A stretch of DNA of 64,000 nt from Sphingomonas sp. AX6 (GCF_902506605.1 NZ_LR733979.1:2216008-2280007); one strand, 5' to 3'; shown: positions 28,394-38,321, numbered from the stretch's first letter. Made by a program: numbers and translations. The notes: a model not told the origin generated them from the sequence alone.

Positions 28394-28421
28394 CCGTTTG
28401 TTTGAGCGAAGTCTGAGAAAC
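28394..28421. repeat. Single arm of an R1 element
   Basis: CCGTTTGTTTGAGCGAAGTC and the following TGAGAAAC match one R1 arm with a few differences. No complementary arm is visible nearby, so this is a decayed or solo copy. Confidence 0.7.
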
Positions 28422-28470
28422 GCCCGAGCGCCCCAGTCCATGCTTTGCGATTATATCTGAACCGAGCAAG

Positions 28471-28492
28471 CGTGGGGGTAAGCCCACGTTTT
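28471..28492 (+). terminator. Weak terminator-like hairpin after the response regulator
   Basis: CGTGGG (28471-28476) pairs with CCCACG (28483-28488) and is followed by TTTT. The stem is short, about 100 nt after the stop codon and before the recA promoter region. Confidence 0.45.
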
Positions 28493-28512
28493 GACCGGCG
28501 TACAGGCCGTAA

Positions 28513-28548
28513 GTTCCCCTCTTGTTCCGTAAGAACAAATCATATACA
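28513..28548 (+). promoter_or_regulatory. SOS (LexA) box and promoter region of recA
   Basis: GTTCCCCTCTTGTTC at 28513-28527 fits GTTC-N7-GTTC, the LexA box of alphaproteobacteria. The second GTTC also pairs with GAAC at 28533-28536. TTGTTC (28522-28527) could be part of the -35 region and TATACA (28543-28548) the -10, so LexA would block polymerase. The start codon is 57 nt further on. Confidence 0.8.
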
Positions 28549-28604
28549 CCGCCAATCACGTTGAACGCGTGATCGTCTTCCTCTACGCATCCGGAGACAT
28601 AAAA

Positions 28605-29678
28605 ATGGCGGCTTCTCTCAAGGTAATCGACGGACAAATGGCAGCGACCACCGACAGGCAAAAGGCGCTCGACGCCGCGCTCGCACAGATCGACCGCGCG
28701 TTCGGCAAGGGTTCGGCGATGAAGCTGGGTTCGAAGGAAACGATGCAGGTCGAGACGATCTCCACCGGTTCGCTCGGGCTCGACATCGCGCTTGGCGTCG
28801 GCGGATTGCCGCGCGGACGCGTCATCGAAATCTACGGCCCCGAATCCTCGGGCAAGACGACGCTCGCACTGCATGTCATCGCCGAGGCGCAAAAGACCGG
28901 CGGCACTGCGGCGTTCGTCGATGCCGAACATGCACTCGACCCGGTCTATGCCAAGAAGCTTGGCGTCAATATCGACGAACTGATCGTGTCGCAGCCCGAT
29001 ACCGGCGAACAGGCGCTGGAGATTGTCGATACGCTGGTGCGTTCCAATGCGATCGACGTGCTGGTGATCGATTCGGTCGCGGCTTTGGTGCCGCGTGCGG
29101 AAATTGAGGGCGAGATGGGCGACAGCCATGTCGGGCTTCAGGCTCGGTTGATGTCGCAAAGCCTGCGCAAGCTGACCGGGTCGATCAGCCGCTCGCGCTG
29201 CATGGTGATCTTCATCAACCAGCTTCGCATGAAGATCGGCGTGATGTACGGCAATCCGGAGACCACGACCGGCGGCAATGCGCTGAAATTCTACGCCAGT
29301 GTTCGCCTCGACATCCGCCGCACCGGTGCGATCAAGGATCGCGACGAAGTGGTCGGCAATTCGACGCGCGTGAAGGTGGTGAAGAACAAGGTCGCGCCGC
29401 CGTTCAAACAGGTCGAATTCGACATCATGTACGGCGAAGGCGTGTCGAAGATTGGCGAAATCCTCGATCTGGGCGTGAAGGCCGGGATCGTCGAGAAATC
29501 CGGTGCGTGGTTCAGTTACGACAGCATCCGCATTGGTCAAGGTCGCGAGAATTCGAAAACTTTCCTCAAGGAAAATACCGAACTGTGCGACAAGCTCGAA
29601 AAGGCCATCCGCGCCCGCACCGACAAGGTCGCCGAAGAAATGATGGCTGGTCCCGATAGCGAGGACGACGACGCGTAA
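28605..29678 (+). CDS. recA: Recombinase RecA
   Basis: A 357-aa protein. The start at [11 protein letters not shown] has GGAG 8 nt upstream. Walker [10 protein letters not shown] is at residues 78-86. Walker B-region [22 protein letters not shown]1/L2 loops ([33 protein letters not shown]) and the acidic tail EDDDA are present. RecA forms filaments on ssDNA, drives strand exchange and triggers LexA self-cleavage. An SOS box sits over its promoter, and a strong terminator follows. alaS, its frequent neighbour in this group, lies 4 kb downstream beyond three extra genes. Confidence 0.98.
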   Translation: MAASLKVIDGQMAATTDRQKALDAALAQIDRAFGKGSAMKLGSKETMQVETISTGSLGLDIALGVGGLPRGRVIEIYGPESSGKTTLALHVIAEAQKTGGTAAFVDAEHALDPVYAKKLGVNIDELIVSQPDTGEQALEIVDTLVRSNAIDVLVIDSVAALVPRAEIEGEMGDSHVGLQARLMSQSLRKLTGSISRSRCMVIFINQLRMKIGVMYGNPETTTGGNALKFYASVRLDIRRTGAIKDRDEVVGNSTRVKVVKNKVAPPFKQVEFDIMYGEGVSKIGEILDLGVKAGIVEKSGAWFSYDSIRIGQGRENSKTFLKENTELCDKLEKAIRARTDKVAEEMMAGPDSEDDDA

Positions 29679-29717
29679 GCGATAGGCCGGGCCAGGCGGT
29701 TCGATCGCAAGAGGGGC

Positions 29718-29749
29718 GGGGAGTGCATTGGCGCTCCCCGTCTTTTTTT
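29718..29749 (+). terminator. Rho-independent terminator of recA
   Basis: CGGGGAG (29718-29724) pairs with CTCCCCG (29735-29741) around a short loop, followed by TCTTTTTTT. Confidence 0.9.
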
Positions 29750-29769
29750 GTGCTCATGGCCGCAGATGG

Positions 29770-30160
29770 GCGGAAAGAACGGGTTCACGCAAAGGCGCAA
29801 AGGCGCGAAGACAAGGTTAGAAGAATCGCGTTGTGCAGAGGTGCAGAGAGGCAGGGCGTGTGGCCGCAAAGCGACTTTTGGACCGTTCATCCGCCGAGGT
29901 GGGCTTTGAGAAGGTGCTTATCCTCTTGAGGTGCGGCGTGTAGGCTTGGAACCGTGCTCCTGCGGAAGCTGGAGCGCTGGGAAGTGTCGGAGCTTGTGGC
30001 CACGACTCCTGCTTTCGCAGGAGTACGGTTACGTGTTGCAAGGGGATAGCCACCTTTGAGAAGGCCGCTTCGCAGTAGGAATTCTTTCCTTCCTGCGCCT
30101 CTGCGCGAAATTCTCTCTTTCTCTTCGCGCGTTCGCCCCTTTGCGTGCACGCATTCTTCA
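29770..30160. repeat. Inverted-repeat element family R6 with a nested R5 element, filling the recA-GST intergenic region
   Basis: The outer left arm (29770-29860) carries TTCACGCAAAGGCGCAAAGG and GTGCAGAGGTGCAGAG. The outer right arm (about 30080-30160) carries CTGCGCCTCTGCGCGAAATT and CCTTTGCGTGCACGC. Within the loop lies an R5 element: left arm 29953-29980 (GTGCTCCTGCGGAAGC) and right arm 29996-30028 (GACTCCTGCTTTCGCAGGAG). The 565-nt region 29679-30243 contains no convincing gene. Confidence 0.8.
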
Positions 30161-30243
30161 AAACCCCGCCCATCTCCACTCGCCCGCGCTGCACGAATAT
30201 GCCATCCCGGCACGCAGCAACCGACGTTCTTGGGGAGCATCAT

Positions 30244-30870
30244 ATGACGATCACCGTCCACCATCTCGAAAATTCGCGGTCGCAGCGGGTGCTGTGGATG
30301 CTGGAGGAATTGGGGCTGCCCTATTCAGTCAAGCGGTACGAGCGGAACAAGGCGACGATGCTCGCGCCGCGCGAGTTGCGGGCCGTTCATCCGCTCGGCA
30401 AGTCGCCGGTGATCGAGGATGACGGCGCAGTCATCGCCGAAACCGGTGCGATCGTCGAATATCTGGTCGAGCGCGGCAACGGCAAGCTTGGTCCGCCCGC
30501 GCACCGCGACGATGCCCGGCGCTGGCGCTTCTGGCTGCATTATGCCGAAGGGTCGCTGATGCCGCCGCTGCTCGTCAAACTGGTGCTCGCGCGCATTCCC
30601 ATCCTGGGCAAGGCGGCGCAGAAAAAGCTTCAGCCGATGATCGACCTCCATCTCGACTACATCGAATCCGAATTGGCCCAGCGCCCCTGGTTCGCGGGCG
30701 AAGAGATGACTGCGGCCGATATCATGATGAGTTTCCCGCTGGAGGCCGCGCGCAGCCGCGCCGGGCTCGACGAGAGCCGTCCGGCGACGATGGCCTGGCT
30801 GGAAAAGGTCCATGCTCGCCCCGCCTATCAGGCGGCACTCGCCAAGGGCGGTCCCTATGCCTATGCATAA
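30244..30870 (+). CDS. Glutathione S-transferase family protein
   Basis: A 208-aa protein. The start is the ATG at 30244, after the repeat region; upstream in-frame sequence is repeat DNA. The N-terminal thioredoxin fold has VHHLENSRSQRVLWMLEELGLPY, whose Ser is in the position of the catalytic Ser/Cys, and PVIEDDGAVIAETGAIVEYL, the glutathione gamma-glutamyl site. The all-helical C-terminal domain follows (FAGEEMTAADIMMSFPLEA). Such enzymes conjugate or reduce electrophiles and peroxides with glutathione in the cytoplasm. The length is standard. Confidence 0.92.
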   Translation: MTITVHHLENSRSQRVLWMLEELGLPYSVKRYERNKATMLAPRELRAVHPLGKSPVIEDDGAVIAETGAIVEYLVERGNGKLGPPAHRDDARRWRFWLHYAEGSLMPPLLVKLVLARIPILGKAAQKKLQPMIDLHLDYIESELAQRPWFAGEEMTAADIMMSFPLEAARSRAGLDESRPATMAWLEKVHARPAYQAALAKGGPYAYA

Positions 30871-30900
30871 CCGCTGAAAACGCCGGGCGATGATCCGGGA

Positions 30901-32262
30901 ATGAGCAAGCGTATCAAAGGGGTGATGATGGACGGGACGGAAAAGGCGACGGAAAAGCGCGGTCTGTCGTTGCAGATGCAGATGCTCATCGGCTTTGCAT
31001 TGGGGCTGATCGCGGGGCTGATCGTTCACGCCAGCGTCACGGACGCACCCTGGGTCGAATGGGTGACGACCAATGTTACCGGGCCAATCGGTCAATTGTT
31101 CCTGCGCCTGCTGTTCATGCTGGTGATCCCGCTGCTGTTCTCCGCGCTGGTCGTCGGCATTGCCGAAATGGGCGAAATTCGGTCACTGAAGCGGGTCGGT
31201 TTGCGCACGCTAGGCCTGACCATCTTTGCCTCGTCGATCGCGGTCGCGATCTCATTGCTCTTGGTCAATCTGCTGCGCCCTGGCGACGGCGTCGATCCGG
31301 CCATGGCGCAGGCGATGCTGAGCGATGCCCGCGAAGGGGCAAGCGCCATCTTGGCCCGCAGCGGTGAGACGCCGAGCGGCATGGACGCGGTCCTTGCCAT
31401 CGTCCCGAACAATGTGATCGCGGCAATGTCGAACAACGACATCCTCGCCGTCATGTTCTTCGCGCTGTTCTTCGGGATCGGCATCGTCCTGACGGACCGT
31501 CCCGAGGTCGACCTGCTGAAGCGCGGCATCGAGGGCGTGTTCGAAGTGTCGATGAAACTGATCGGCATTGTCATCAAAATGGCGCCGATCGCGGTCTTCT
31601 GTTTCATGTTTAACCTGTCGGCGTTGTTCGGCTGGGATCTGCTGATCCGGTTGTCGGCATTCGTCGGCGTGGTGCTCGCGGCGCTCGGTGCGCAGATGTT
31701 CATCATCTTCCCGCTGATGCTGATTTTCCTGGCGAAGAAATCGCCGATCGCGTTTTTCCGCCAGACGCAGGAAGCGACCGTCATGGCGTTCTCCACCGCA
31801 TCGTCCAATGCGACGCTGCCGACCGCGTTGCGCGTCGCAGACCGCGAGTTGCATCTGCCGCCAAAGGTCGCGCGCTTCGTGCTGACGATCGGCGCGACCG
31901 CGAACCAGAACGGCACCGCGATGTTCGAAGGTGTTACGGTGCTGTTCCTCGCACAATTCTTCGGCGTCGAGCTTAGCCTGTGGCAGCAGTTCACGGTGAT
32001 GCTGGTCTGCATCCTGGGCGGCATCGGCACGGCAGGGGTTCCTGCTGGATCGCTGCCCGTCGTTGCGCTGATCCTGGGCATGGTCGGCGTGCCGCCAGAG
32101 GCGATCGGCCTGGTGCTGGGCGTCGACCGGTTCCTCGACATGTGCCGTACCACGCTGAACGTCAGTGGCGATCTGGTGCTGGCGACGGTTGTATCGGCGG
32201 GCGAGCCCGAATATCGGACGGCAGAGGCCGTTGCGGTTGAAGGGCCGATGCCGCGGGCATGA
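30901..32262 (+). CDS. Dicarboxylate/amino acid:cation symporter (DAACS family)
   Basis: A 453-aa protein with about eight transmembrane helices and two re-entrant hairpins. The signature serine-rich hairpin AFSTASSNATLPTALRVA and the sodium/substrate motif GATANQNGTAMFEGVTVLFLAQ are clear, as is VLGVDRFLDMCRTTLNVSGD near the C-terminus. It moves glutamate, aspartate, dicarboxylates or related compounds with protons or sodium across the inner membrane. An alternative start at 30925 has a better AGGGG ribosome-binding site. The stop overlaps the next gene (ATGA), coupling it to an exported Xaa-Pro peptidase. Confidence 0.92.
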   Translation: MSKRIKGVMMDGTEKATEKRGLSLQMQMLIGFALGLIAGLIVHASVTDAPWVEWVTTNVTGPIGQLFLRLLFMLVIPLLFSALVVGIAEMGEIRSLKRVGLRTLGLTIFASSIAVAISLLLVNLLRPGDGVDPAMAQAMLSDAREGASAILARSGETPSGMDAVLAIVPNNVIAAMSNNDILAVMFFALFFGIGIVLTDRPEVDLLKRGIEGVFEVSMKLIGIVIKMAPIAVFCFMFNLSALFGWDLLIRLSAFVGVVLAALGAQMFIIFPLMLIFLAKKSPIAFFRQTQEATVMAFSTASSNATLPTALRVADRELHLPPKVARFVLTIGATANQNGTAMFEGVTVLFLAQFFGVELSLWQQFTVMLVCILGGIGTAGVPAGSLPVVALILGMVGVPPEAIGLVLGVDRFLDMCRTTLNVSGDLVLATVVSAGEPEYRTAEAVAVEGPMPRA

Positions 32263-33494
32263 TCGCACGGCGGACCGTATTGGGCGCGAGTGTGGCCGCG
32301 CCCATGCTGATGACGGCAGCGTCGGCGTTCGCGCAGGGCACGCCGCTTGCCGACATCACCGGCGACGCGGTGCCGATCACCCGCGCGGAACGTCTCGCGC
32401 GCATCGCCCGTGCACAGGCACCGATGCGCGCGAACGGCATTGCTGCCGTGCTGATCGAAGCGGGGACGAGCCTGATCTATTACGCCGGGATGCGTTGGGG
32501 GCGCAGCGAGCGGCTGACCGGTCTGGTCATCCCCGCGACCGGCGCGCCTGCGGTGATTACGCCATTCTTCGAGAAGCCCACCGCGCTCGAACGCCTGGGG
32601 ATCGAGGCGGATGTGCGCGTCTGGCAGGAGCATGAAAATCCGTTCGCCGTCGTCGCCGCCTTTCTGAAGGAACGTGGCGTCACCGGCGGGCGCATCGGCA
32701 TCGAGGAAACGGTCCGTTTCTTCGTAAGCGACGGATTGCGTCAAGCGATGCCAGGCGCACAGATCGTCTCCGCCGACCCCGTCGTTCGCGTACAACGCAT
32801 GATCAAATCGGCGAGCGAGATCGCGCTGATGCAGAAGGCGACCGACGTCACCATCGCCGCGTATCGCCACACATTGTTGCGTATTCGCGTCGGCATGGGC
32901 GCGGACGAAATCGCGGGCATCATGAACGATGCCACGCGGACACTGGGCGGCGTCCCGCAATTCGCGCTGGTGCTCCTGAACGAAGCCGCTGCCTATCCGC
33001 ACGGCAGCGACCAGCCGCAAAAGGTGATCGAGGGCGGCGTGGTGCTGATGGACTGCGGCTGCACGGTCGAGGGGTATCAGGCCGACGTCTCACGGACGTT
33101 CGTGCTCGGTCGTCCGAAGCCGGAGCTTGCGCGGGTCTGGCAACAGATGAAACAGGGGCAGACGGTTGCTTTCGCCGCAGCCAAGGTCGGCGCGCCCGCA
33201 GGCGCTGTCGACGATGCCGTGCGCCGTTATTACGAATCGATTGGCTACGGTCCCGACTACGACCTGCCCGGCCTGTCGCACCGTACCGGCCACGGGATCG
33301 GCCTCGACGGCCACGAACCGACCAATCTGGTGCGCGGGGAGACGACGGCGCTTGCCCCCGGCATGTGCTTTTCGAACGAGCCGGGGCTGTATTTGCCGGG
33401 CAAGTTCGGGGTGCGGATCGAGGATTGTTTCTACATGACGCAGGCGGGGCCGCGCTATTTCTCGCAGCCCCAGCCTGCGATGGATGCGGTATGA
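32259..33494 (+). CDS. Exported M24 family Xaa-Pro aminopeptidase-like protein
   Basis: A 411-aa protein with a signal peptide (MIARRTVLGASVAAPMLMTAASAFA; RR suggests Tat or a Sec variant). The creatinase-like N-terminal domain (about 40-170) precedes the pita-bread M24 domain. Metal ligands of the family are visible: the two Asp of VLMDCGCTVEGYQADVSRTF, His in HRTGHGIGLDGHE, and Glu in SNEPGLYLP and VRIED. It cleaves the N-terminal residue before proline or related substrates. Translational coupling (ATGA) with the DAACS symporter suggests breakdown of exogenous peptides and uptake of released acidic amino acids, which is inference. Confidence 0.9.
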   Translation: MIARRTVLGASVAAPMLMTAASAFAQGTPLADITGDAVPITRAERLARIARAQAPMRANGIAAVLIEAGTSLIYYAGMRWGRSERLTGLVIPATGAPAVITPFFEKPTALERLGIEADVRVWQEHENPFAVVAAFLKERGVTGGRIGIEETVRFFVSDGLRQAMPGAQIVSADPVVRVQRMIKSASEIALMQKATDVTIAAYRHTLLRIRVGMGADEIAGIMNDATRTLGGVPQFALVLLNEAAAYPHGSDQPQKVIEGGVVLMDCGCTVEGYQADVSRTFVLGRPKPELARVWQQMKQGQTVAFAAAKVGAPAGAVDDAVRRYYESIGYGPDYDLPGLSHRTGHGIGLDGHEPTNLVRGETTALAPGMCFSNEPGLYLPGKFGVRIEDCFYMTQAGPRYFSQPQPAMDAV

Positions 33495-33497
33495 AGG

Positions 33498-33695
33498 AAA
33501 GAATGGTTCACGCAAAGACGCGAAGGCGCGAAGGAGTTTCGCTTGTTACCGCGTAGCGGCTCAAACAGTCAGAGTATTTTTATTGCGCTAGATGTGAAGG
33601 CCGCTGTCGCGGCGCGCTGAACTCCTCTTCCCTCCCTGCGTCCCTGCGCGAACAATCTTCTTTGCGTCTTCGTGCCTTTGCGTGAACCATTTCTT
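33498..33695. repeat. Inverted-repeat element family R6
   Basis: The left arm (33498-33535) has GGTTCACGCAAAGACGCGAA and the right arm (33632-33695) has TTTGCGTCTTCGTGCCTTTG plus CGTGAACC. It fills the 261-nt gap between the Xaa-Pro peptidase and alaS; no gene is visible. Together with the copy at 29770-30160 it brackets the three genes between recA and alaS. Confidence 0.8.
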
Positions 33696-33755
33696 CTTCG
33701 CATGGCGAGCCCCATTCCGCTTGAGCCAACGCGCCTGCCGCACTAGATCGCTGGC

Positions 33756-36413
33756 ATGACATCGACCAACGACATCCGCCGCAGCTTCCTCGATTATTTC
33801 GAAGGCCAGGGCCATGCGCGCGTGCCCTCCGCGCCGCTGGTGCCGCACAATGATCCGACGCTGATGTTCGTCAATGCGGGCATGGTGCCGTTCAAGAATG
33901 TCTTCACCGGGCTGGAGAACCGCCCGTACGTCACGGCGACCTCGAGCCAGAAGTGCGTGCGCGCGGGCGGCAAGCACAATGATCTCGACAATGTCGGCTA
34001 TACAGCGCGGCATCATACCTTCTTCGAAATGCTCGGCAATTTCTCGTTCGGCGATTATTTCAAGGAACAGGCAATTACGCATGCCTGGACGTTGCTGACC
34101 AAGGAGTGGGGGCTCGATCCTAACAAGCTGACTGCCACCGTCTATCATACCGACGATCAGGCGTTCGATTTGTGGAAGAAGATCGCCGGGTTGCCCGAAG
34201 AACGCATCATCCGCATCGCGACCAAGGATAATTTCTGGGCGATGGGATCGGACGGGCCGTGCGGGCCGTGTTCGGAGATTTTCTACGATCATGGCGACCA
34301 TATCTTCGGGGGCCCTCCGGGTTCGCCGGATGAGGATGGCGACCGGTTCGTCGAGATCTGGAACCTCGTCTTCATGCAGTTTGTGCAGGAATCCGACGAG
34401 ATCGTCGGCGACCTTCCGCGGCCCAGCATCGACACCGGCATGGGGCTGGAACGCGTCGCGGCGGTGCTGCAGGGCGTTCACGACAATTACGACACCGACA
34501 TCTTCAAGGCGCTGATCGCGGAGAGCGGCGCGCTGACGGGCTCTGCCACGACCGGCGACAACCAGGCGAGCCACCGGGTGATCGCCGACCATCTGCGTTC
34601 GGCCGGGTTCCTGATTGCCGATGGCGTTCTTCCTGCCGCCGAAGGACGGGGTTATGTGCTGCGCCGGATCATGCGGCGCGCGATGCGGCACGCGCATCTG
34701 CTTGGCGCGAAGAACCCGCTGATGCACCGTATGGTGCCGAGCCTTGTCGCGGAGATGGGCGGTGCCTATCCCGACCTCGTCCGCGCGCAGCCGCTGATCG
34801 AGGCGACGTTGCTGCAAGAGGAAACGCGGTTCCGCCAGACGCTGTCGAACGGCCTGCGGTTGCTCGACGAGGCGACAGCGGGGATGGGCGAGGGTGCGAC
34901 CCTGCCCGGTGCGACCGCGTTCAAACTCTATGACACGTTCGGCTTCCCTTATGATCTGACCGAGGATGCGTTGCGGACACAGGGTCTGTCGGTCGATCGC
35001 GCGGGGTTCGACGCGGCGATGGCCGAGCAGAAGGCGGCGGCGCGCGCGGCATGGAAGGGGTCGGGGGCGAAGGCGTCCGACGATGTCTGGTTCGACATTG
35101 CCGATGCGGTCGGCGGCACCGAATTCACCGGATACACGGCTAGTGTTGGTGAGGGCCAGGTCGTGGCGCTGGTGAAGGACGGTGTTCGCGTCGATCGGGC
35201 CGAGGGCGGCGAAGTGATCGTGCTGACCAACCAGACGCCATTCTATGGTGAAAGCGGCGGCCAGATGGGCGACGCGGGCGTGATCAGCACAGACAAGGGG
35301 CTTAGCGCGATCGTCGAGGATACGTCGAAGCCGCTGGGGCGCCTGCACGCGCATCACGCACGGATCGAGAATGGTGCGATCGTAGTCGGCGACACCGTGC
35401 ATCTGGCGATAGACGTCGAACGCCGCGATGCCGTGCGTGCCAACCATTCCGCCACGCATCTGCTACACGCAGCACTGCGCGAGCGGCTTGGCGCGCATGT
35501 CAGCCAAAAGGGCAGCCTGGTCGCGCCCGACCGGCTGCGATTCGATTTCTCGCACCCGTCGGCGCTGAGCGCGGACGACATTTCGGCGATCGAGGCCGAT
35601 GTGAACCGCGAAATCCGCGGCAACGAAGATGTCACGACGCGGCTGATGACCCCCGACGATGCGGTCGCGGCAGGCGCGCTGGCATTGTTCGGCGAGAAAT
35701 ATGGCGACGAGGTCCGCGTGCTGTCGATGGGCGCGCTGACCGACAAGCATTATTCGGTCGAACTGTGCGGCGGCACGCACGTCAATGCGCTGGGCGACAT
35801 TGCGCTGTTCAAGATCGTGTCGGAAAGCGCGGTCTCATCGGGCGTGCGCCGGATCGAGGCGCTGACCGGAGAGGCGGCGCGGCAATGGCTTAACCAGCGC
35901 GACGAGCGGTTGCGCGAGGCGGCCGCGGCGTTGAAGTCGTCGCCTGACGAAGTGCCCGCTCGGGTTGTTCAGCTTGTCGAGGAGCGGCGTCGGCTGGAAC
36001 GCGAATTGGCCGAGGCGAAGAAGGCGCTCGCCATGGGCGGCGGCGGTTCCGCGCCTGCGGCCGGGCCGGAGGATGTCGGCGGGGTCGCGTTTCTGGGCCA
36101 AGTGGTTGAGGGGCTTGATCCCAAGGGTCTGCGCGGCGCGGTGGACGAGATGAAGCAGCGGGTCGGATCTGGCGTCGCGGCGCTGGTTGCGGTCAATGAC
36201 GGCCGCGCTTCGGTGGCGGTCGGGGTGACCGACGATCTGGTCGGGCGGGTGAGTGCGGTCGATCTGGTGAAGGGTGCGGTAGCGGCGCTGGGTGGGCAGG
36301 GCGGCGGAGGTCGGCCCGACATGGCGCAGGGCGGCGGGCCGGATGGTGCGCAGGGTGCCGCGGCGATTGAGGCGGTGCGTGTCGTGCTGGCGGGGGTGAC
36401 GGCTGAGGCCTGA
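33756..36413 (+). CDS. alaS: Alanine-tRNA ligase
   Basis: An 885-aa protein. The N-terminal class II catalytic core has [33 protein letters not shown] and [13 protein letters not shown]. The editing domain has the zinc motifs [13 protein letters not shown] (HxxxH) and [13 protein letters not shown]-terminal coiled coil and C-Ala domain follow, with Gly-rich linkers ([16 protein letters not shown]). It charges tRNA-Ala and hydrolyses Ser/Gly mischarged products. The ribosome-binding site is weak, but the start agrees with the family ([14 protein letters not shown]). It ends at an R4 hairpin element. Confidence 0.97.
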   Translation: MTSTNDIRRSFLDYFEGQGHARVPSAPLVPHNDPTLMFVNAGMVPFKNVFTGLENRPYVTATSSQKCVRAGGKHNDLDNVGYTARHHTFFEMLGNFSFGDYFKEQAITHAWTLLTKEWGLDPNKLTATVYHTDDQAFDLWKKIAGLPEERIIRIATKDNFWAMGSDGPCGPCSEIFYDHGDHIFGGPPGSPDEDGDRFVEIWNLVFMQFVQESDEIVGDLPRPSIDTGMGLERVAAVLQGVHDNYDTDIFKALIAESGALTGSATTGDNQASHRVIADHLRSAGFLIADGVLPAAEGRGYVLRRIMRRAMRHAHLLGAKNPLMHRMVPSLVAEMGGAYPDLVRAQPLIEATLLQEETRFRQTLSNGLRLLDEATAGMGEGATLPGATAFKLYDTFGFPYDLTEDALRTQGLSVDRAGFDAAMAEQKAAARAAWKGSGAKASDDVWFDIADAVGGTEFTGYTASVGEGQVVALVKDGVRVDRAEGGEVIVLTNQTPFYGESGGQMGDAGVISTDKGLSAIVEDTSKPLGRLHAHHARIENGAIVVGDTVHLAIDVERRDAVRANHSATHLLHAALRERLGAHVSQKGSLVAPDRLRFDFSHPSALSADDISAIEADVNREIRGNEDVTTRLMTPDDAVAAGALALFGEKYGDEVRVLSMGALTDKHYSVELCGGTHVNALGDIALFKIVSESAVSSGVRRIEALTGEAARQWLNQRDERLREAAAALKSSPDEVPARVVQLVEERRRLERELAEAKKALAMGGGGSAPAAGPEDVGGVAFLGQVVEGLDPKGLRGAVDEMKQRVGSGVAALVAVNDGRASVAVGVTDDLVGRVSAVDLVKGAVAALGGQGGGGRPDMAQGGGPDGAQGAAAIEAVRVVLAGVTAEA

Positions 36414-36428
36414 GCCCTCCCAAAGTTC

Positions 36429-36504
36429 CGTCATCCCAGCGAAAGCTGGGATATCAGGCGATGGAATGATCCGGCCTGATATCCCAGCTTTCGCTGGGAT
36501 GACG
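36429..36504. repeat. Inverted-repeat element, family R4, perfect 31-bp arms
   Basis: The left arm 36429-36459 contains TCATCCCAGCGAAAGCTGGG; the right arm 36474-36504 is its exact reverse complement. The loop is 14 nt. It lies between the convergent alaS and antiporter genes and may work as a bidirectional terminator. A second near-identical element is at 51808-51888. Confidence 0.92.
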
Positions 36505-36536
36505 ATTGGGGCCGGGGTGGGTAGAGTCCGAGCGCC

Positions 36537-38321
36537 TTAGCCCTCCACTTCCGCCTTCCTCAGCCGCCGCAACCTCGGCTCGCGTTCCATCTGCGCGTCG
36601 GCTTTGATCTGCTGACGCATTTCGTCGCGCTTTTCGTGGATCGAGGCGATGACTGGTCCCATGGCGACGCCCAGATCGACCAGCACGGCTTCCGACAATT
36701 GCAGCGAGCTTTCGAGTGTCTCCGGCACCGCATCGGTCGCGCCCGCGCGGTAGAGGTCGGCGGCGTGGCGGCTGTCGCGGGCGCGGGCGACGATGGGAAG
36801 GGCGGGCACCCAGTTGCGGACGCGGCGGGTGACGCGGATGCTAAGCACCGGATCGTCCATCGTCAGGATGAGGGCATCGGCATGGCCGAGGCGAAGATGG
36901 TCGATCACGTCGGGCCGCGCCACATCGCCGAAGCGGATCGGATAGCCCTGCGCGCGCGCCGCGGCGACCGTGTCGGGATCGGCATCGACCGCGACGAAGC
37001 GCTTGTCATGCGCGCGCAGCATGTCGGCGACCAGCCTTCCGACCCGACCGAACCCGATGATGACCGTACCCGGCCCGTCACCGTCGGGGGTGGTGTCGCT
37101 GGCCATGTCGTCGTCCATCGCCTTGCCCTCGATCTTGCGCGCGATGATCCGGCCCGCCTTGGCCAGCAGCGGGGTGATCGTCAGGCCGATCGCGGTGACC
37201 GTGGTCCAGAAGGCGGCAGTCGGCGGCAGGATGAGCTGCGCCGCCGCCGCCGTGCCGAGCACGACGATGGTCAGTTCCGATGGGCTGGACATCAGCACGC
37301 CGATTTCGGCCGCCATGCCGCGCCGGACACCCGTGGCGCGCAGCAGGAGAAACACCACCAGCGTCTTGACCGCGATCACGCCGACCACCGCGGCCAGCAG
37401 CGACGGCCAATACTCGACGATCATCCGGAGATCGAGCATCATCCCGACCGACAGCAGGAAGATGCCGAGTGCCAATCCCTTGAATGGCTCGATCGTCGCT
37501 TCGACTTCGCCGCCATATTCGGTCTCTGCAATGACGATCCCGGCGATCAGTGCGCCGACGATTGGCGACAGGCCCGCCGCGGCCGTCGCGAGGCTGGCGA
37601 CGATCACCACCAGCAAGCTGGCGGCGAGGAACAGTTCGGGGCTTTTGGTGCGGGCGGCCTGCGCGAACAGGCGGGGCAGGACGAAACGCCCGGCGACCAG
37701 CAGGACTGCGATGACGATGCCGCCCCGGAGCAGGATTTCTCCGAGCCCCTCCCACCCTTCGTCGCTGGCCGACGGAGCGAGCGCGGCAAGCAGGATGATG
37801 ATCGGCACCAGCGCCAGATCCTCTGCCAGCAGCATCGCAAAGGTCGGGCGCCCGATCGCACTGGTCGTGCCGGTCATCGGCAACACCAGCCCGGTGGAGG
37901 ACAAGGTGAGCGCAAGGCCCAGCCCGATCGCCCCCGCCACCGGCTGGCCGATCGCCCATAGCCCCAGACCGAGCAGTACGGCACCGCTGACCAACTGCAC
38001 CGCACCGACCCCGAACACCAGGTTCCGCATCGACCATAATCTTTTGAAAGACAGTTCCAGACCGACCGTGAACAGCAGCAGCACGATCCCGAATTCGGCG
38101 AAGGGCGCGATCGATTCGGGTTGGGTGATCGTGACGTAGTAAAGCCAGGGAAACTGGTCGATCATCGCGCCCAGTCCCGCCGGGCCGACCAGCGCGCCGA
38201 CCAGGATGAAGCCGATCACCGGCGAAATCTTGAACCGGGCAAAGGCGGGGATGACGAGCCCCGCCGCGCCGAGGATAACCAGAGTGTCGCTTAAAGCCGT
38301 GTTGGTGATGTCGAGCGCCAT
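36537..38321 (-). CDS. Monovalent cation:proton antiporter-2 (KefB/KefC-like) with TrkA-N domain
   Basis: A 594-aa protein from the ATG at 38321 (MALDITNTALSDTL); an ATG at 38333 adds four residues and neither has a clear ribosome-binding site. Twelve or so transmembrane helices occupy residues 1-380 (PVIGFILVGALVGPAGLG, SSTGLVLPM, AIVGALIAG-like SPIVGALIAGIVIAETEY). A Rossmann TrkA-N domain follows at about 415-530 (GTVIIGFGRVGRLVADML, FVAVDADPDTVAAARAQG). The family exports K+ or Na+ in exchange for protons, gated by nucleotide or thiol ligands bound to TrkA-N. The GST gene is 6 kb away and not in an operon, so glutathione gating is not implied. Confidence 0.92.
   Translation of the reverse strand: MALDITNTALSDTLVILGAAGLVIPAFARFKISPVIGFILVGALVGPAGLGAMIDQFPWLYYVTITQPESIAPFAEFGIVLLLFTVGLELSFKRLWSMRNLVFGVGAVQLVSGAVLLGLGLWAIGQPVAGAIGLGLALTLSSTGLVLPMTGTTSAIGRPTFAMLLAEDLALVPIIILLAALAPSASDEGWEGLGEILLRGGIVIAVLLVAGRFVLPRLFAQAARTKSPELFLAASLLVVIVASLATAAAGLSPIVGALIAGIVIAETEYGGEVEATIEPFKGLALGIFLLSVGMMLDLRMIVEYWPSLLAAVVGVIAVKTLVVFLLLRATGVRRGMAAEIGVLMSSPSELTIVVLGTAAAAQLILPPTAAFWTTVTAIGLTITPLLAKAGRIIARKIEGKAMDDDMASDTTPDGDGPGTVIIGFGRVGRLVADMLRAHDKRFVAVDADPDTVAAARAQGYPIRFGDVARPDVIDHLRLGHADALILTMDDPVLSIRVTRRVRNWVPALPIVARARDSRHAADLYRAGATDAVPETLESSLQLSEAVLVDLGVAMGPVIASIHEKRDEMRQQIKADAQMEREPRLRRLRKAEVEG

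Noticed and set aside
30145..30243. An N-terminal extension of the GST gene
   Set aside because: The sequence belongs to the R6 right arm and spacer; the conserved GST N-terminus starts at 30244.
31092..33020. A 642-codon minus-strand open frame across the symporter and peptidase
   Set aside because: Opposite two motif-rich genes, with low-complexity Ser/Arg composition.
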